From the NCBI RefSeq assembly GCF_041027365.1, contig NZ_JBFTEH010000008.1, positions 62,001-126,000 on the forward strand: a DNA stretch of 64,000 nucleotides. The letters are read 5' to 3'. The DNA comes from VKMB-3413 sp041027365. Its GTDB lineage: Bacteria > Pseudomonadota > Alphaproteobacteria > Rhizobiales > Rhizobiaceae. The position numbers were made by a program, and so were the translations under genes. Positions 8,456 through 18,485 of the stretch are shown here, piece after piece. Positions within the stretch are counted from its first letter, which is position 1. Every line of letters begins with the position of its first letter. The notes under the pieces were generated by a model. That model was not told the origin of the DNA and did no database searches. It was given only the letters and a program-made list of their open reading frames with translations.

Positions 8456-8720
8456 GTCTCTGCTTTCCGGTCGGATCGGGATGCGGGCCGCAATCCACTG
8501 CGAATGGTGGTCGGGTGCCGGAAGCGGCAGCTTGCTCGTGCCGGCCATCGGAAGCTTTGTCACGCTCTGCTCGTTCCGTCGTCTGGTCGATCGGCTCAAG
8601 CCCGCCGTTTCGCGGACGGACCGGTACCAGAGCCACGACTATCAAAGCGGCACCCGCCTTCCTATATAGTTGGCGAAGGCGCGCGGTAACAGACCGCCGA
8701 CGATAAACGAAAACCCGTGG

Positions 8721-9176
8721 GTGCTTTCCGTGATCGACGACGTCTACAATACGAAAATCCTGGAGTTCGCGGGCAACATACCGAAGATCGGCCGGCTCGA
8801 CCAGCCCGACGCCTCGGCGACCGCGCACTCCAAGCTCTGCGGGTCGACGGTGACGATCGATCTCAAGCTCGCGGACGGCGTGGTCTCCGACTTCGCGCAT
8901 GAGGTGAAGGCCTGCGCGCTCGGCCAGGCCTCGTCCTCTGTGATGGCGCGCAACATCCTCGGTGCCAGCCCCGGCGAGCTGCGGGCGGTGCGCGAGCGGA
9001 TGCGGGCGATGCTGAAGGAGAACGGCGCGCCGCCGGAGGGCCGCTTCGCCGACCTCAAATATCTGGAGCCGGTCCGCGACTACAAGGCGCGCCACGCCTC
9101 GACCATGCTGACTTTCGACGCCGTGGTCGACGCGCTCGACCAGATCGAGCGGCGCGAGAAGAGCGCGGCCGCCTGA
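8721..9176 (+). CDS. Iron-sulfur cluster assembly scaffold protein (IscU/NifU N-terminal family)
   Basis: About 151 residues related to the IscU/SufU scaffold on which Fe-S clusters are built. The first conserved Cys is in SKLCGSTVTIDL and the second in VKACALGQASSSVM. The third, usually in a RxxC context, is replaced: KARHASTMLTF carries Ser. The start is uncertain: GTG at 8721 or 8730 gives the usual N-terminus (VLSVIDDVYNTKILEFAGN); a TTG at 8670 would add 17 residues. A TATATAGT element at 8663-8670 may be the -10 box, which would exclude the longest form. The gene is divergent from folE and convergent with moeA, not in an isc or suf cluster. Confidence 0.85.
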   Translation: MLSVIDDVYNTKILEFAGNIPKIGRLDQPDASATAHSKLCGSTVTIDLKLADGVVSDFAHEVKACALGQASSSVMARNILGASPGELRAVRERMRAMLKENGAPPEGRFADLKYLEPVRDYKARHASTMLTFDAVVDALDQIERREKSAAA

Positions 9177-9255
9177 CCGGGGTGGCGATCATCGGCAAGT
9201 TGATCCGGACTGCACCGAGCGGCTGACGCCGTCGCGGTGCCCGTAGGAGCGCCGG

Positions 9256-9278
9256 TTTCCGCCGAGCGTTCGGCGAAA
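9256..9278. terminator. Possible bidirectional terminator hairpin
   Basis: TTTCCGCCGA and TCGGCGAAA flank a GCGT loop between two convergent genes (the scaffold protein and moeA). The short A/T arms would serve either strand. The stem is short, so activity is uncertain. Confidence 0.4.
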
Positions 9279-9283
9279 GGCGA

Positions 9284-10495
9284 TCAGTCCAGCGGGACGA
9301 ACCGGCACGGCTCGCCACTCGCGGCCGGCGGGGCATTAGGCTGGCGAAAAAGCAGCACGTCCGCCGCGGCATAAATGGACAACAGCGAGGAATCCTGCCG
9401 CGGCAGCGGCTCGACCATGACGCGGCCATCCTCGTCCACCCGGCTGCGCGAGCGCACGAAGTCGGCGCGCACGCCGTTCTGCGGCATCGGCGCGGCCAGG
9501 ATGCCCTCGCGCAGCAGCGGCCGCTCGGGGAGCCCCGCGAGCTTGCGCACGAGCGGGCCGAGAAACAGCGTCGCCGCGACCATGGACGAAGCGGGATTGC
9601 CCGGCAGGCCGACGATCCGCATCCCGCCGAGACGGCCGGCCATCAGCGGCTTGCCCGGCCGCATCGCTACCTTCCAGAAGTCGAGTTCGACGCCGCGCGA
9701 CGCGAAGACCTTGCCGACGAGGTCGTGGTCGCCGACGGACGCGCCGCCGATCGTCACGAAGATGTCGGCGCCCGCGGCGAGCGCCTGATCGAGGCGCGCC
9801 GCGATCTCGTCCTCGCGGTCCGGGGCGAGGCCGCAGTCGAGCACGTCGCCGCCTGACGCTTCGACGAGAGCCGCAACGCCATAGGTGTTGGAGGCGACGA
9901 TCTGCGACGGGCCGACGGGCTCGCCCGGCAGGACGAGTTCGTCGCCGGTGGCGAGGACGGCGACCTTCGGCCGCGCGAGGACCGGCAGGACGGGATGCCC
10001 GCCACTTGCGGCCAGCGCCACGGCGCCGGCGGAAAGATGCGTTCCCGCGGCGAGCAGCAGCGCCCCTTCCTTGAAATCGACGCCAGCCTGGCGGATGTGC
10101 TGGCCGATCGTCACGGCCTCGGTCGGGCGGACGGTGCCGTCGGACAGAGCCTCGGTGTCCTCCTGGATCAGGACGGCATCCGCGCCGTCGGGAACCGGGG
10201 CGCCGGTGAAGATGCGGACGGTTTCGCCCGTCGCGACCGTTCCGGAAAAGGCACGGCCGGCGGCCGATTCGCCGATCAGCCGCAACGGCGCGAACGGCTC
10301 CTGCACATCCGCCGCGCGCACGGCATAGCCGTCCATCGCCGAGGCGTCGAAGCCCGGCTGCGTGCGCCGCGCCCGGACGTCCGCCGCTAGCACGCGCCCG
10401 GCCGCCTGGCGCAGCGGCACGTCCTCGTGCCGGCCCAGCGCCCGGGCGGATCCGATCAGGCGGCGGTAGGCCTCTTCGACCGGGAGGAGGCTCAT
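9284..10495 (-). CDS. moeA: Molybdopterin molybdenumtransferase MoeA
   Basis: Inserts molybdate into adenylated molybdopterin to complete molybdenum cofactor. It is 403 residues, full length. Motifs are DVRARRTQPGFDASAMDGYA in the N-terminal domain, FTGAPVPDGADAVLIQED, the MPT-binding TIGGASVGDHDLV and GLPGNPASSMVAATLF in the catalytic domain, with a short C-terminal beta domain. The ATG at 10495 overlaps the moaC stop by four bases. It is the last gene of ppiD-trpD-trpC-moaC-moeA. In many rhizobial genomes lexA follows moeA; here the next gene is convergent and unrelated. Confidence 0.96.
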   Translation of the reverse strand: MSLLPVEEAYRRLIGSARALGRHEDVPLRQAAGRVLAADVRARRTQPGFDASAMDGYAVRAADVQEPFAPLRLIGESAAGRAFSGTVATGETVRIFTGAPVPDGADAVLIQEDTEALSDGTVRPTEAVTIGQHIRQAGVDFKEGALLLAAGTHLSAGAVALAASGGHPVLPVLARPKVAVLATGDELVLPGEPVGPSQIVASNTYGVAALVEASGGDVLDCGLAPDREDEIAARLDQALAAGADIFVTIGGASVGDHDLVGKVFASRGVELDFWKVAMRPGKPLMAGRLGGMRIVGLPGNPASSMVAATLFLGPLVRKLAGLPERPLLREGILAAPMPQNGVRADFVRSRSRVDEDGRVMVEPLPRQDSSLLSIYAAADVLLFRQPNAPPAASGEPCRFVPLD

Positions 10496-10983
10496 TTCGC
10501 CGCCGCCGCGAAGTCGCCGGACCGGCCTCCCGACTTGGCGAGCAGCCGGATGCCCGTCACTTCCATCTCGCGGTCGACGGCCTTGGCCATGTCGTAGATC
10601 GTCAGGCAGGCGACGGAGACGGCGGTCAGCGCCTCCATCTCGACGCCGGTACGGCCGGTCAGCCGCGCCGTCGCGGTGACGCGGAGGCCGGGAAGGGCGG
10701 GCTCCAGTTCGATCTCGACGCCGATCTTCGACAGCATCAGCGGGTGGCAGAGCGGGATCAGCTCGTGCGTCTTCTTGGCCGCCATGATGCCGGCGATGCG
10801 TGCGATGCCGATCACATCGCCCTTCTTCATGTTCCCGGCGCGGATCAGCTCCAGCGTTTCCGGCTGCATGACGACCAGGCCTTCGGCGGTCGCGGTGCGG
10901 ACGGTCTCGGCCTTGTCGCCGACATCGACCATCGCCGCCGAACCGGCTTCGTCGAGATGGGTGAGGCGGGTCTCGCCGCTCAT
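10492..10983 (-). CDS. moaC: Cyclic pyranopterin monophosphate synthase MoaC
   Basis: Acts with MoaA to convert GTP to cyclic pyranopterin monophosphate at the start of molybdenum cofactor synthesis. The protein is 163 residues. The hallmark AAKKTHELIPLCHPL and GVEMEALTAVSVACLTIYDM, both part of the active site, are intact. The ATG at 10983 overlaps the trpC stop codon by four bases, and its own stop overlaps the moeA start, so expression is coupled to both neighbours. Confidence 0.97.
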   Translation of the reverse strand: MSGETRLTHLDEAGSAAMVDVGDKAETVRTATAEGLVVMQPETLELIRAGNMKKGDVIGIARIAGIMAAKKTHELIPLCHPLMLSKIGVEIELEPALPGLRVTATARLTGRTGVEMEALTAVSVACLTIYDMAKAVDREMEVTGIRLLAKSGGRSGDFAAAAK

Positions 10984-11795
10984 GAGGCCGCTCGGATCGT
11001 CTCGGGCTCGCCGAGGAGCGCGCGCGTCGCGGCGGTGACGTCCGCCTGGCGCATCAGGCTCTCGCCGACGAGGAAGGTCTTGATGCCGTGGCCGGCGAGT
11101 CGGCGGCAGTCGGCATGGGTGAAGATGCCGCTCTCGCCGACGATGATGCGGTCGTCCGGCACCAGCGGCGCCAGCCGCTCCGCCGTCGCGAGGCTGGTCT
11201 CGAAGGTGCGCAGATTGCGGTTGTTGATGCCGATCAGCGGCGAGGCGAGCCGCAGCGCCCGTTCGGTCTCGGCCTCGTCGTGCACCTCGATCAGCACGTC
11301 CATGCGGTAGGCCGTCGCCGCGGCTTCGAGGTCGGCCGCAAGCGCGTCGTCGACCGCCGCCATGATGATCAGGATGGCGTCGGCGCCCCAGGCGCGGGCC
11401 TGCGCCACCTGATAGGTGTCGAACAGGAAATCCTTGCGCAGCGCCGGGCGCCGCGTGGCAGAGCGCGCCGCCGTCAGGAAGGCCGGCTCGCCCTGGAAGG
11501 AAGGCGCGTCGGTGAGGACGCTGAGACAGGTCGCGCCACCGGCCTCGTAGGCCTTCGCCAGAAGCGGCGGATCGAAATCCTCGCGGATGAGGCCCTTGGA
11601 AGGGCTCGCCTTCTTGATCTCGGCGATCAGCGCGAGCTGGTCCGCCGCGACGCGGGTCCGGATCGCCTGCGCGAAGCCGCGGGCCGCTCCGGCTTCGGCC
11701 GCCGCTGCATCGAGGTCGGCGAGCGAAATCGTCGCCTTCGCCGCCGCGATCTCCTCCAGCTTGTAGGACTTGATGCGTTCGAGGATGTCGCTCAT
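10980..11795 (-). CDS. trpC: Indole-3-glycerol phosphate synthase
   Basis: Fourth step of tryptophan synthesis: ring closure of carboxyphenylaminodeoxyribulose phosphate. It is a 271-residue TIM barrel, the monofunctional form without fused TrpF. Motifs include LIAEIKKASPSKGLIREDFD, RKDFLFDTYQV, IGINNRNLRTFE and VGESGIFTHAD. The ATG at 11795 overlaps the trpD stop by four bases. TrpE, trpF, trpB and trpA are not in the window. Confidence 0.97.
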   Translation of the reverse strand: MSDILERIKSYKLEEIAAAKATISLADLDAAAAEAGAARGFAQAIRTRVAADQLALIAEIKKASPSKGLIREDFDPPLLAKAYEAGGATCLSVLTDAPSFQGEPAFLTAARSATRRPALRKDFLFDTYQVAQARAWGADAILIIMAAVDDALAADLEAAATAYRMDVLIEVHDEAETERALRLASPLIGINNRNLRTFETSLATAERLAPLVPDDRIIVGESGIFTHADCRRLAGHGIKTFLVGESLMRQADVTAATRALLGEPETIRAAS

Positions 11796-12826
11796 GGCGT
11801 CTTGTCTCCACCGATCCGCTGCGTGACCGCCGCCAGCCGCTCCAGGGCGGCGCGGGCGCGGCCCGTCGCGATCGCCTCCGCGGCCCGGGCGACGCCCGTC
11901 TCGAGGTCGGGCACTTCGCCGGCCATGACGAGCGCGCCGGCACTGTTGAGGAGCACGATGTCGCGGTAGGCGCCCTCGGCGCCGTCCAGGACGGCACGGA
12001 GCGCCACGGCATTGGCCGCCGCGTCGCCGCCCTTCACGTCCGCGAGCGTCCAGCGCCGCAAGCCGGCATCCTCCGGTTCGATGGTGAAGCGGCGCAGCGT
12101 CCCGTTCTCGACCGCAGTGACCTGCGTCGTCCCGGTCACCGTCATCTCGTCGAGGCCGTCGCCGTGCACGACCCAGGCCGATTTCGTGCCGAGCGTCAGA
12201 AGCGTCTCGGCGATGTGGTCGAGCCAGTCCGGCGAGAACACGCCGACGAGCAGCTTCTCGACGCCCGCCGGGTTGGACAGGGGGCCGAGGAGGTTGAACA
12301 TCGTCCGCGTGCCCAGCTCGACCCGGCTCGGGCCGACGAAGCGCATCGCCGCATGATGGGTCGGCGCAAACATGAAGCCGAAGCCGGCCTCGGCGATGGC
12401 TTCGGTGATCTGGTCCGGGGACAGGTCGACATCGATGCCGAGCTCCGACAGGACGTCGGCCGCGCCGGATTTCGAGGAGAGGGCGCGGTTGCCGTGCTTG
12501 GCGACGGTCAGGCCGCAGCCGGCGAGGACGATGGCCGAGCAGGTCGAGACGTTGACGGTGCCGGCGTGATCGCCCCCGGTGCCGACGATGTCGATCGCAT
12601 CCGCGGGCGCTTTGACCCGCCGCATGTTCCGGCGCATCACGCTGACGGCGCCGGCGATCTCCTCGACGGTCTCGCCCCGCACGCGCAGCGCCATCAGGAG
12701 CGCGCCGATCTGCGAGGGGGTCGCCTCGCCGGACATCATGATGCCGAAGGCCGTCTCCGCCTCCGCTCGCGTCAGGCTCTGACCGTCGGCAACCTTCGCG
12801 ATCAGCGGCTTCAGCGACCCGCTCAT
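11792..12826 (-). CDS. trpD: Anthranilate phosphoribosyltransferase
   Basis: Transfers phosphoribose from PRPP to anthranilate. It is 344 residues, the monofunctional form. The glycine-rich DIVGTGGDHAGTVNVSTCSA and KHGNRALSSKSGAADVLSE PRPP/anthranilate motifs are present, as is FMFAPTHHAAMRFVGPSR. The ATG at 12826 overlaps the stop codon of the upstream ppiD-like gene by four bases, and trpC follows with the same overlap. No leader peptide or attenuator is visible ahead of the operon. Confidence 0.97.
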   Translation of the reverse strand: MSGSLKPLIAKVADGQSLTRAEAETAFGIMMSGEATPSQIGALLMALRVRGETVEEIAGAVSVMRRNMRRVKAPADAIDIVGTGGDHAGTVNVSTCSAIVLAGCGLTVAKHGNRALSSKSGAADVLSELGIDVDLSPDQITEAIAEAGFGFMFAPTHHAAMRFVGPSRVELGTRTMFNLLGPLSNPAGVEKLLVGVFSPDWLDHIAETLLTLGTKSAWVVHGDGLDEMTVTGTTQVTAVENGTLRRFTIEPEDAGLRRWTLADVKGGDAAANAVALRAVLDGAEGAYRDIVLLNSAGALVMAGEVPDLETGVARAAEAIATGRARAALERLAAVTQRIGGDKTP

Positions 12827-14709
12827 CGCACCAAGGCCTTCGCCTGCTCGATCGCGGCCGGATTGACGCTGACCGGGTACTTGCTCTGCAGCATGCCGAC
12901 ATAGGACTGCAGCAGGTCGTTCTCGAGGATCGAGCTCAACTGCTGGCGCTCCTGCGGCGAGACGCTGGCCTTCGGGTCGGCCGGCGGTGCGATCTCCGCC
13001 ACCTTCAGGATGATGCGGCTGTCGGGATCGCTGCCGACGGTGGCGGCAACCGTGCCCTTGCCCCCGTCGAAGGCCGCGGCGACGCCCGCCTGGCCGAGTT
13101 CGGAGACGCCGGACTGGCGGGTGACGGAAGCGGCGGTCTGCGGCTTCGCGCCGATCTCCTGGGCGACCTGCGCGATGGTCTTGCCCTTCTGCACCTCCGC
13201 CTTCAGCGCCTCGCCCTTCTTCTGCAGCGCGCCGCGGGTCTGCTCGTCCTTCCAGTCCGCGAGCACCTTGTCGTGAACCTCCTTCAGCGTACGCTGATGC
13301 GCGGGGTTCACGCTGACGACGTTGTAGAAGACGTAGCCGGTCGAACCCTCGTTGACCGGCGTGTTGTCGAAGCCGGGCTCGGTCTGGAACGCCTGATCGA
13401 GCAGATCCTGCTCGGCGGGAAGGTCGAGCGGCTTGCCGTCGGGTCCGTTGCCCTGGCTGTCGACGGCCGGAACCGCCTTGACCGGAATGCCGGCCTTCTT
13501 GGCCGCCTCCTCGAAGGTCGCGCCGCCGGCACGGGCGTTCTCGAAGGTGTCGTAGGCCTTGTTGATCGCGTCCGCGGCGTTCGACAGCGCCAGCGCCTTG
13601 CGGATCTGGTCGGATACCTCGGACAGCGGCTTCACGCCGGCCGGCTTGATCTCGGAGACGTGGAGGATGGCCGGGCCGAAGGCGCCCTGGACGACGTTGG
13701 AGGTGCCGCCCTTGGGCAGCGAGAAGGCCGCGTCGGCGAGCTTCGGGTCCGGAATCTGGCTCTTCGTCAGCATGCCGAGCTGCGTGTCCGAAACGCTTTT
13801 GCCGGCTTCCTTGGCGACCTGATCGAAGCTCTCGCCGGATGCGAGCTTGGCGTCCGCAGCCTTGGCCGCAGCCATGTCCTTGAAGACGATCTGCTGGATC
13901 TGCCGCGCCTCGGGCGTCGTGTAGCGGTCCTTGTGGGCGTTGTAGTCCGCCGCGATCTGATCCTGCGTGATGGCACCGGGATCGCTGATCGCCTGGGGCG
14001 TCAGCTCGGCATAGGCGATCGAGCGATATTCCGGGGCCGCGTACTTGTCCTTGTGCGCGTCGAAATAGGCCTGCAGCGTCTTCTGGTCCGGGTCCTTGAT
14101 CGGCGGGATCTGCGCGGGCGTCAGCGCCACATAGTCGATCGTGCGGCGCTCGCCGTTGTAGAGGCCGAGGGCGGTGTCGAGCACCTGCGGGGCCTTCACG
14201 CCGCCCGAGACCGCCTGCAGGATCTGACTGCGCTTGGCCGATTCCGCCTGGCTGGTGATGTATTCTGCCTCGCTGATCCGTGCATTCGCTAGGATGTTCG
14301 TGAAGGCGGCGCGCGAGAACTGGCCGTTCGAATCCTGGAAGGCCGGGTCCTGGCCGATCTGCTTGGCGAGGGCGTCCTGCGACAGGCCGAGCCCGATCCG
14401 GCGCGCCTGTTCGTCGAGCACCGCTCCCGCCATCAGCTGGCTGAGAACGCTCTGATTGAGCCCGAACATCTGCGCCTCCTGGGCGGTCGGGCGACGGCCG
14501 AGCTGGCGGGCCACCTGCGACTCCGCCCGGGTGTAGGCCAGCGCATAGTCCTGCGGTGTCACCCTGGTGTCGCCGACGGTCATGACGGCGCTCGCGGCTC
14601 CGCCCTGGAAGACACCGCCGATGCCCCAGACGACGAAACTGATCACCAGAAGGGACAGAAGGATCTTCGCCGTCCAGCCGGACACGCTCCGGCGCAGCAA
14701 ATCGAGCAT
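12823..14709 (-). CDS. ppiD: Peptidyl-prolyl cis-trans isomerase / SurA N-terminal domain protein (PpiD-like)
   Basis: Membrane-anchored periplasmic chaperone and parvulin-type isomerase of 628 residues. An N-terminal anchor (TAKILLSLLVISFVVWGIGG) is followed by a SurA/PpiD N-terminal helical domain with the conserved GLNQSVLSQLMAGAVLDEQA, and a parvulin domain around residues 255-370 (ARQIQQIVFKDM, ASGESFDQVAKEAG, LGMLTKSQIPD). A long C-terminal region follows. It is the first gene of the coupled operon with trpD, trpC, moaC and moeA. This pairing of a folding factor with tryptophan and Mo-cofactor genes is a known alphaproteobacterial arrangement. Confidence 0.92.
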   Translation of the reverse strand: MLDLLRRSVSGWTAKILLSLLVISFVVWGIGGVFQGGAASAVMTVGDTRVTPQDYALAYTRAESQVARQLGRRPTAQEAQMFGLNQSVLSQLMAGAVLDEQARRIGLGLSQDALAKQIGQDPAFQDSNGQFSRAAFTNILANARISEAEYITSQAESAKRSQILQAVSGGVKAPQVLDTALGLYNGERRTIDYVALTPAQIPPIKDPDQKTLQAYFDAHKDKYAAPEYRSIAYAELTPQAISDPGAITQDQIAADYNAHKDRYTTPEARQIQQIVFKDMAAAKAADAKLASGESFDQVAKEAGKSVSDTQLGMLTKSQIPDPKLADAAFSLPKGGTSNVVQGAFGPAILHVSEIKPAGVKPLSEVSDQIRKALALSNAADAINKAYDTFENARAGGATFEEAAKKAGIPVKAVPAVDSQGNGPDGKPLDLPAEQDLLDQAFQTEPGFDNTPVNEGSTGYVFYNVVSVNPAHQRTLKEVHDKVLADWKDEQTRGALQKKGEALKAEVQKGKTIAQVAQEIGAKPQTAASVTRQSGVSELGQAGVAAAFDGGKGTVAATVGSDPDSRIILKVAEIAPPADPKASVSPQERQQLSSILENDLLQSYVGMLQSKYPVSVNPAAIEQAKALVR

Positions 14710-14929
14710 GGTGATCTCCCACTGTCGCGGCCGGTCCTGATGCGGCGCCGCGATCGTCTTCTCGTCTGCGCTCTATTAGGAAAATGCGGCGTGCGGGCGC
14801 AAGCATGGCGACAATTGATTTCCGCCAAACCGACTGGCAATGCTCGTCATGCCCTCGGATGCGAACGGGGCCGGGCGACAGGAGGCGATCGGGAGGCGAT
14901 CGAGCCCGCACTGGAGGAGACGGAATCTC

Positions 14930-15706
14930 ATGGCGCCACGGCCCCTGATTGCCGGGAACTGGAAGATGAACGGCTCGCTGAAGTCGCTCGTCGAACTGAA
15001 ACCGATCGCCGAAGCCGCCGAGCGGCTGCGGCCGCGTTGCGACGTGCTGATCTGCCCGCCGGCGACGATCCTGTCGGCGAGCCACGGCATCCTCGGCTCG
15101 GCGGCGGCCGTCGGCGGCCAGGATTGTCACGCCGAGGCGTCCGGCGCCCATACCGGCGACGTCGCCGCGGAAATGCTGGCCGATCTCGGCGCGCGCTTCG
15201 TGATCGTCGGCCATTCGGAGCGCCGTACCGACCACGACGAGAGCGATGCCGTGGTGCGTGCCAAGGCCGAAGCCGCCTCGCGCGCTGGCCTGACCGCGAT
15301 TGTCTGCGTCGGCGAGAGCGAGGAGGAGCGCAAGGCCGGCCGGGCGCTCGACGTGCTCCGCGCGCAACTGGCGGGCTCCGTGCCTGAGGGCGCCACGCCG
15401 GACAATCTCGTCGTCGCCTACGAGCCGCTGTGGGCGATCGGCAGCGGACGCACCGCGACATCGGCCGATGTGGCGGAAGCCCACGCCCTGATCCGCAGCG
15501 AGCTCTCGGACCGCTTCGGACCGGCCGGTGTGGCGGGAATCCGCATCCTCTACGGGGGCTCGGTCAATCCCGACAATGCCGCCGGCCTTTTGGCGATCGA
15601 CAATGTGGACGGCGCGCTGGTCGGCGGCTGCAGCTTGAAGGCGGAGACCTTCATCGCGATATGCGAGGCGGTTCCGGACCTGCGCGAGCCGGCTTCCGCG
15701 GCGTGA
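14930..15706 (+). CDS. tpiA: Triosephosphate isomerase
   Basis: Interconverts dihydroxyacetone phosphate and glyceraldehyde 3-phosphate. The protein is 258 residues, the usual length. The catalytic Lys is at residue 12 in GNWKMNG, the catalytic His in VIVGHSERR, and Glu in VAYEPLWAIGSGRT; the phosphate loop YGGSVNPDNA follows. The ATG at 14930 has GGAGGAGA nine bases upstream and gives the standard N-terminus; an in-frame ATG at 14840 would add 30 unrelated residues. The gene is divergent from ppiD and precedes secG. Confidence 0.97.
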   Translation: MAPRPLIAGNWKMNGSLKSLVELKPIAEAAERLRPRCDVLICPPATILSASHGILGSAAAVGGQDCHAEASGAHTGDVAAEMLADLGARFVIVGHSERRTDHDESDAVVRAKAEAASRAGLTAIVCVGESEEERKAGRALDVLRAQLAGSVPEGATPDNLVVAYEPLWAIGSGRTATSADVAEAHALIRSELSDRFGPAGVAGIRILYGGSVNPDNAAGLLAIDNVDGALVGGCSLKAETFIAICEAVPDLREPASAA

Positions 15707-15742
15707 TTCCATCTCTCCCGGTCGCCGCCTGGCGGAATCCGG

Positions 15743-15769
15743 TTGGAATACCGGCGAAGCTTCTATAGA
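15743..15769 (+). promoter_or_regulatory. Possible promoter for secG
   Basis: TTGGAA at 15743 and TATAGA at 15764 are separated by 15 bases and lie 39 bases ahead of the secG start, in the short gap after tpiA. The spacer is shorter than ideal and the TTCTATAGAA palindrome alone could produce the resemblance. Confidence 0.35.
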
Positions 15770-15807
15770 AGGCGCCGCATCTCCCAAAGACGCGTAACGA
15801 AAGTCCG

Positions 15808-16725
15808 ATGGAAACCATTATCATCATCATCCACTTGATGATCGTCATTGCGCTCGTCGTCGTGGTGCTGCTGCAGCGCTCCGAAGGCGGCGCTCTCGGC
15901 ATCGGTGGCGGCGGCGGCGGCCTGATGACCGCCCGCGGCGCGGCGAACGCGCTGACCAGAACCACCGGCATCCTTGCGGCGGCGTTCTTCGTAACCTCGC
16001 TGACGCTGGGCATCATGGCGCGTTACGCTTCGCAGCCGACGGACATCCTGGATCGACTCCAGCCGAGCCAGTCCGGCAAGGCCGGCACCAGCCTGCTCGA
16101 CCAGCTCGGCGGCCTGCCCGACAAGAGCCAAACGCCGGCGGCGGGCGGCACGGCGCCGGCGCAGCCGGCCACGGCACCCGCGGCAGCGCCTGCTCCGGCG
16201 GACGACCTCGGCGTGCCGAACGGTGCCTCGACGACCGCGCCGGCTTCTCCCGCCGCGAGCTCGACCACGCCTGCCGGCTCCGGAGGCAGCACCACGGCTC
16301 CGGCCGCCGGAGCCAGCCAGCCGGCGACGGGTGCCGCGACGGCTCCGGCTGCGCCCGCTGCTTCGACGACGGCGGCTCCGGCCGCTAGCCCGAGCGCCCC
16401 GGCCGCCGCTGCGCCGAGTAGCGCGACCCCGGCTGAGACGGCGCCTGCGACGACGGCTCCGGCCACCGGCGGGTCTTCGGCTGCTCCGGCTTCGGCGCCG
16501 TCCTCCGCGGCCACCCCGGACGCAGCACCGTCGGCTCCGGCCGGCGCTGCGTCGCCGTCCGCCGGCAGCACGGCCCCGGCCGCGAATTCCGCACCGGCGT
16601 CTTCGGGCGAGACGACGCCTGCGGCAAACGCCGGCACGGCGGCTTCGACCGGCACGACGACCGACACCGCGGCTCCGGCAGCCAGCCAGACGAACGGGAC
16701 GCCGGCGACCGCGCCAGCCCAGTAA
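15808..16725 (+). CDS. secG: Preprotein translocase subunit SecG with long low-complexity tail
   Basis: Subunit of the SecYEG inner-membrane translocon. The first about 75 residues hold the family: a membrane segment rich in Ile and Val, VVVLLQRSEGGALGIGGG, LMTARGAANALTRTTGILAA and a second membrane segment. After about residue 75 the protein continues for roughly 230 residues composed almost only of Ala, Pro, Ser, Thr and Gly. Canonical SecG is about 110 residues, so the tail is exceptional; it ends at a clean stop followed by a strong terminator. The tail's in-frame length and matching GC content argue that it is translated, but no function is known. Confidence 0.9.
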   Translation: METIIIIIHLMIVIALVVVVLLQRSEGGALGIGGGGGGLMTARGAANALTRTTGILAAAFFVTSLTLGIMARYASQPTDILDRLQPSQSGKAGTSLLDQLGGLPDKSQTPAAGGTAPAQPATAPAAAPAPADDLGVPNGASTTAPASPAASSTTPAGSGGSTTAPAAGASQPATGAATAPAAPAASTTAAPAASPSAPAAAAPSSATPAETAPATTAPATGGSSAAPASAPSSAATPDAAPSAPAGAASPSAGSTAPAANSAPASSGETTPAANAGTAASTGTTTDTAAPAASQTNGTPATAPAQ

Positions 16726-16757
16726 CCCGGCCGCCGATCCGGGCGGACAGAGTGTGT

Positions 16758-16786
16758 TCGGGGCGCCGCAGGGCGCCCCGATCGTT
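16758..16786 (+). terminator. Rho-independent terminator after secG
   Basis: TCGGGGCGC pairs with GCGCCCCGA around a small loop, followed by TCGTTTT. It lies 33 bases after the secG stop codon and 71 bases before pyrG, separating the two transcription units. Confidence 0.75.
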
Positions 16787-16856
16787 TTATGAGCCAGGTC
16801 GCGGATCAGCAAAAGTGACTGGCAGAATCGAAGCCGGAACGTTATCGGGGAGGCCC

Positions 16857-18481
<1,625 letters not shown>

Positions 18482-18485
<4 letters not shown>

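Noticed and set aside
11792..15787. Very long uninterrupted frame on the minus strand running upstream of trpD
   Set aside because: Only the trpD part at its end is real. The upstream part overlaps ppiD and tpiA in other frames, has Arg/Gly/Ala-rich composition, and no domain; it is a by-product of high GC content.
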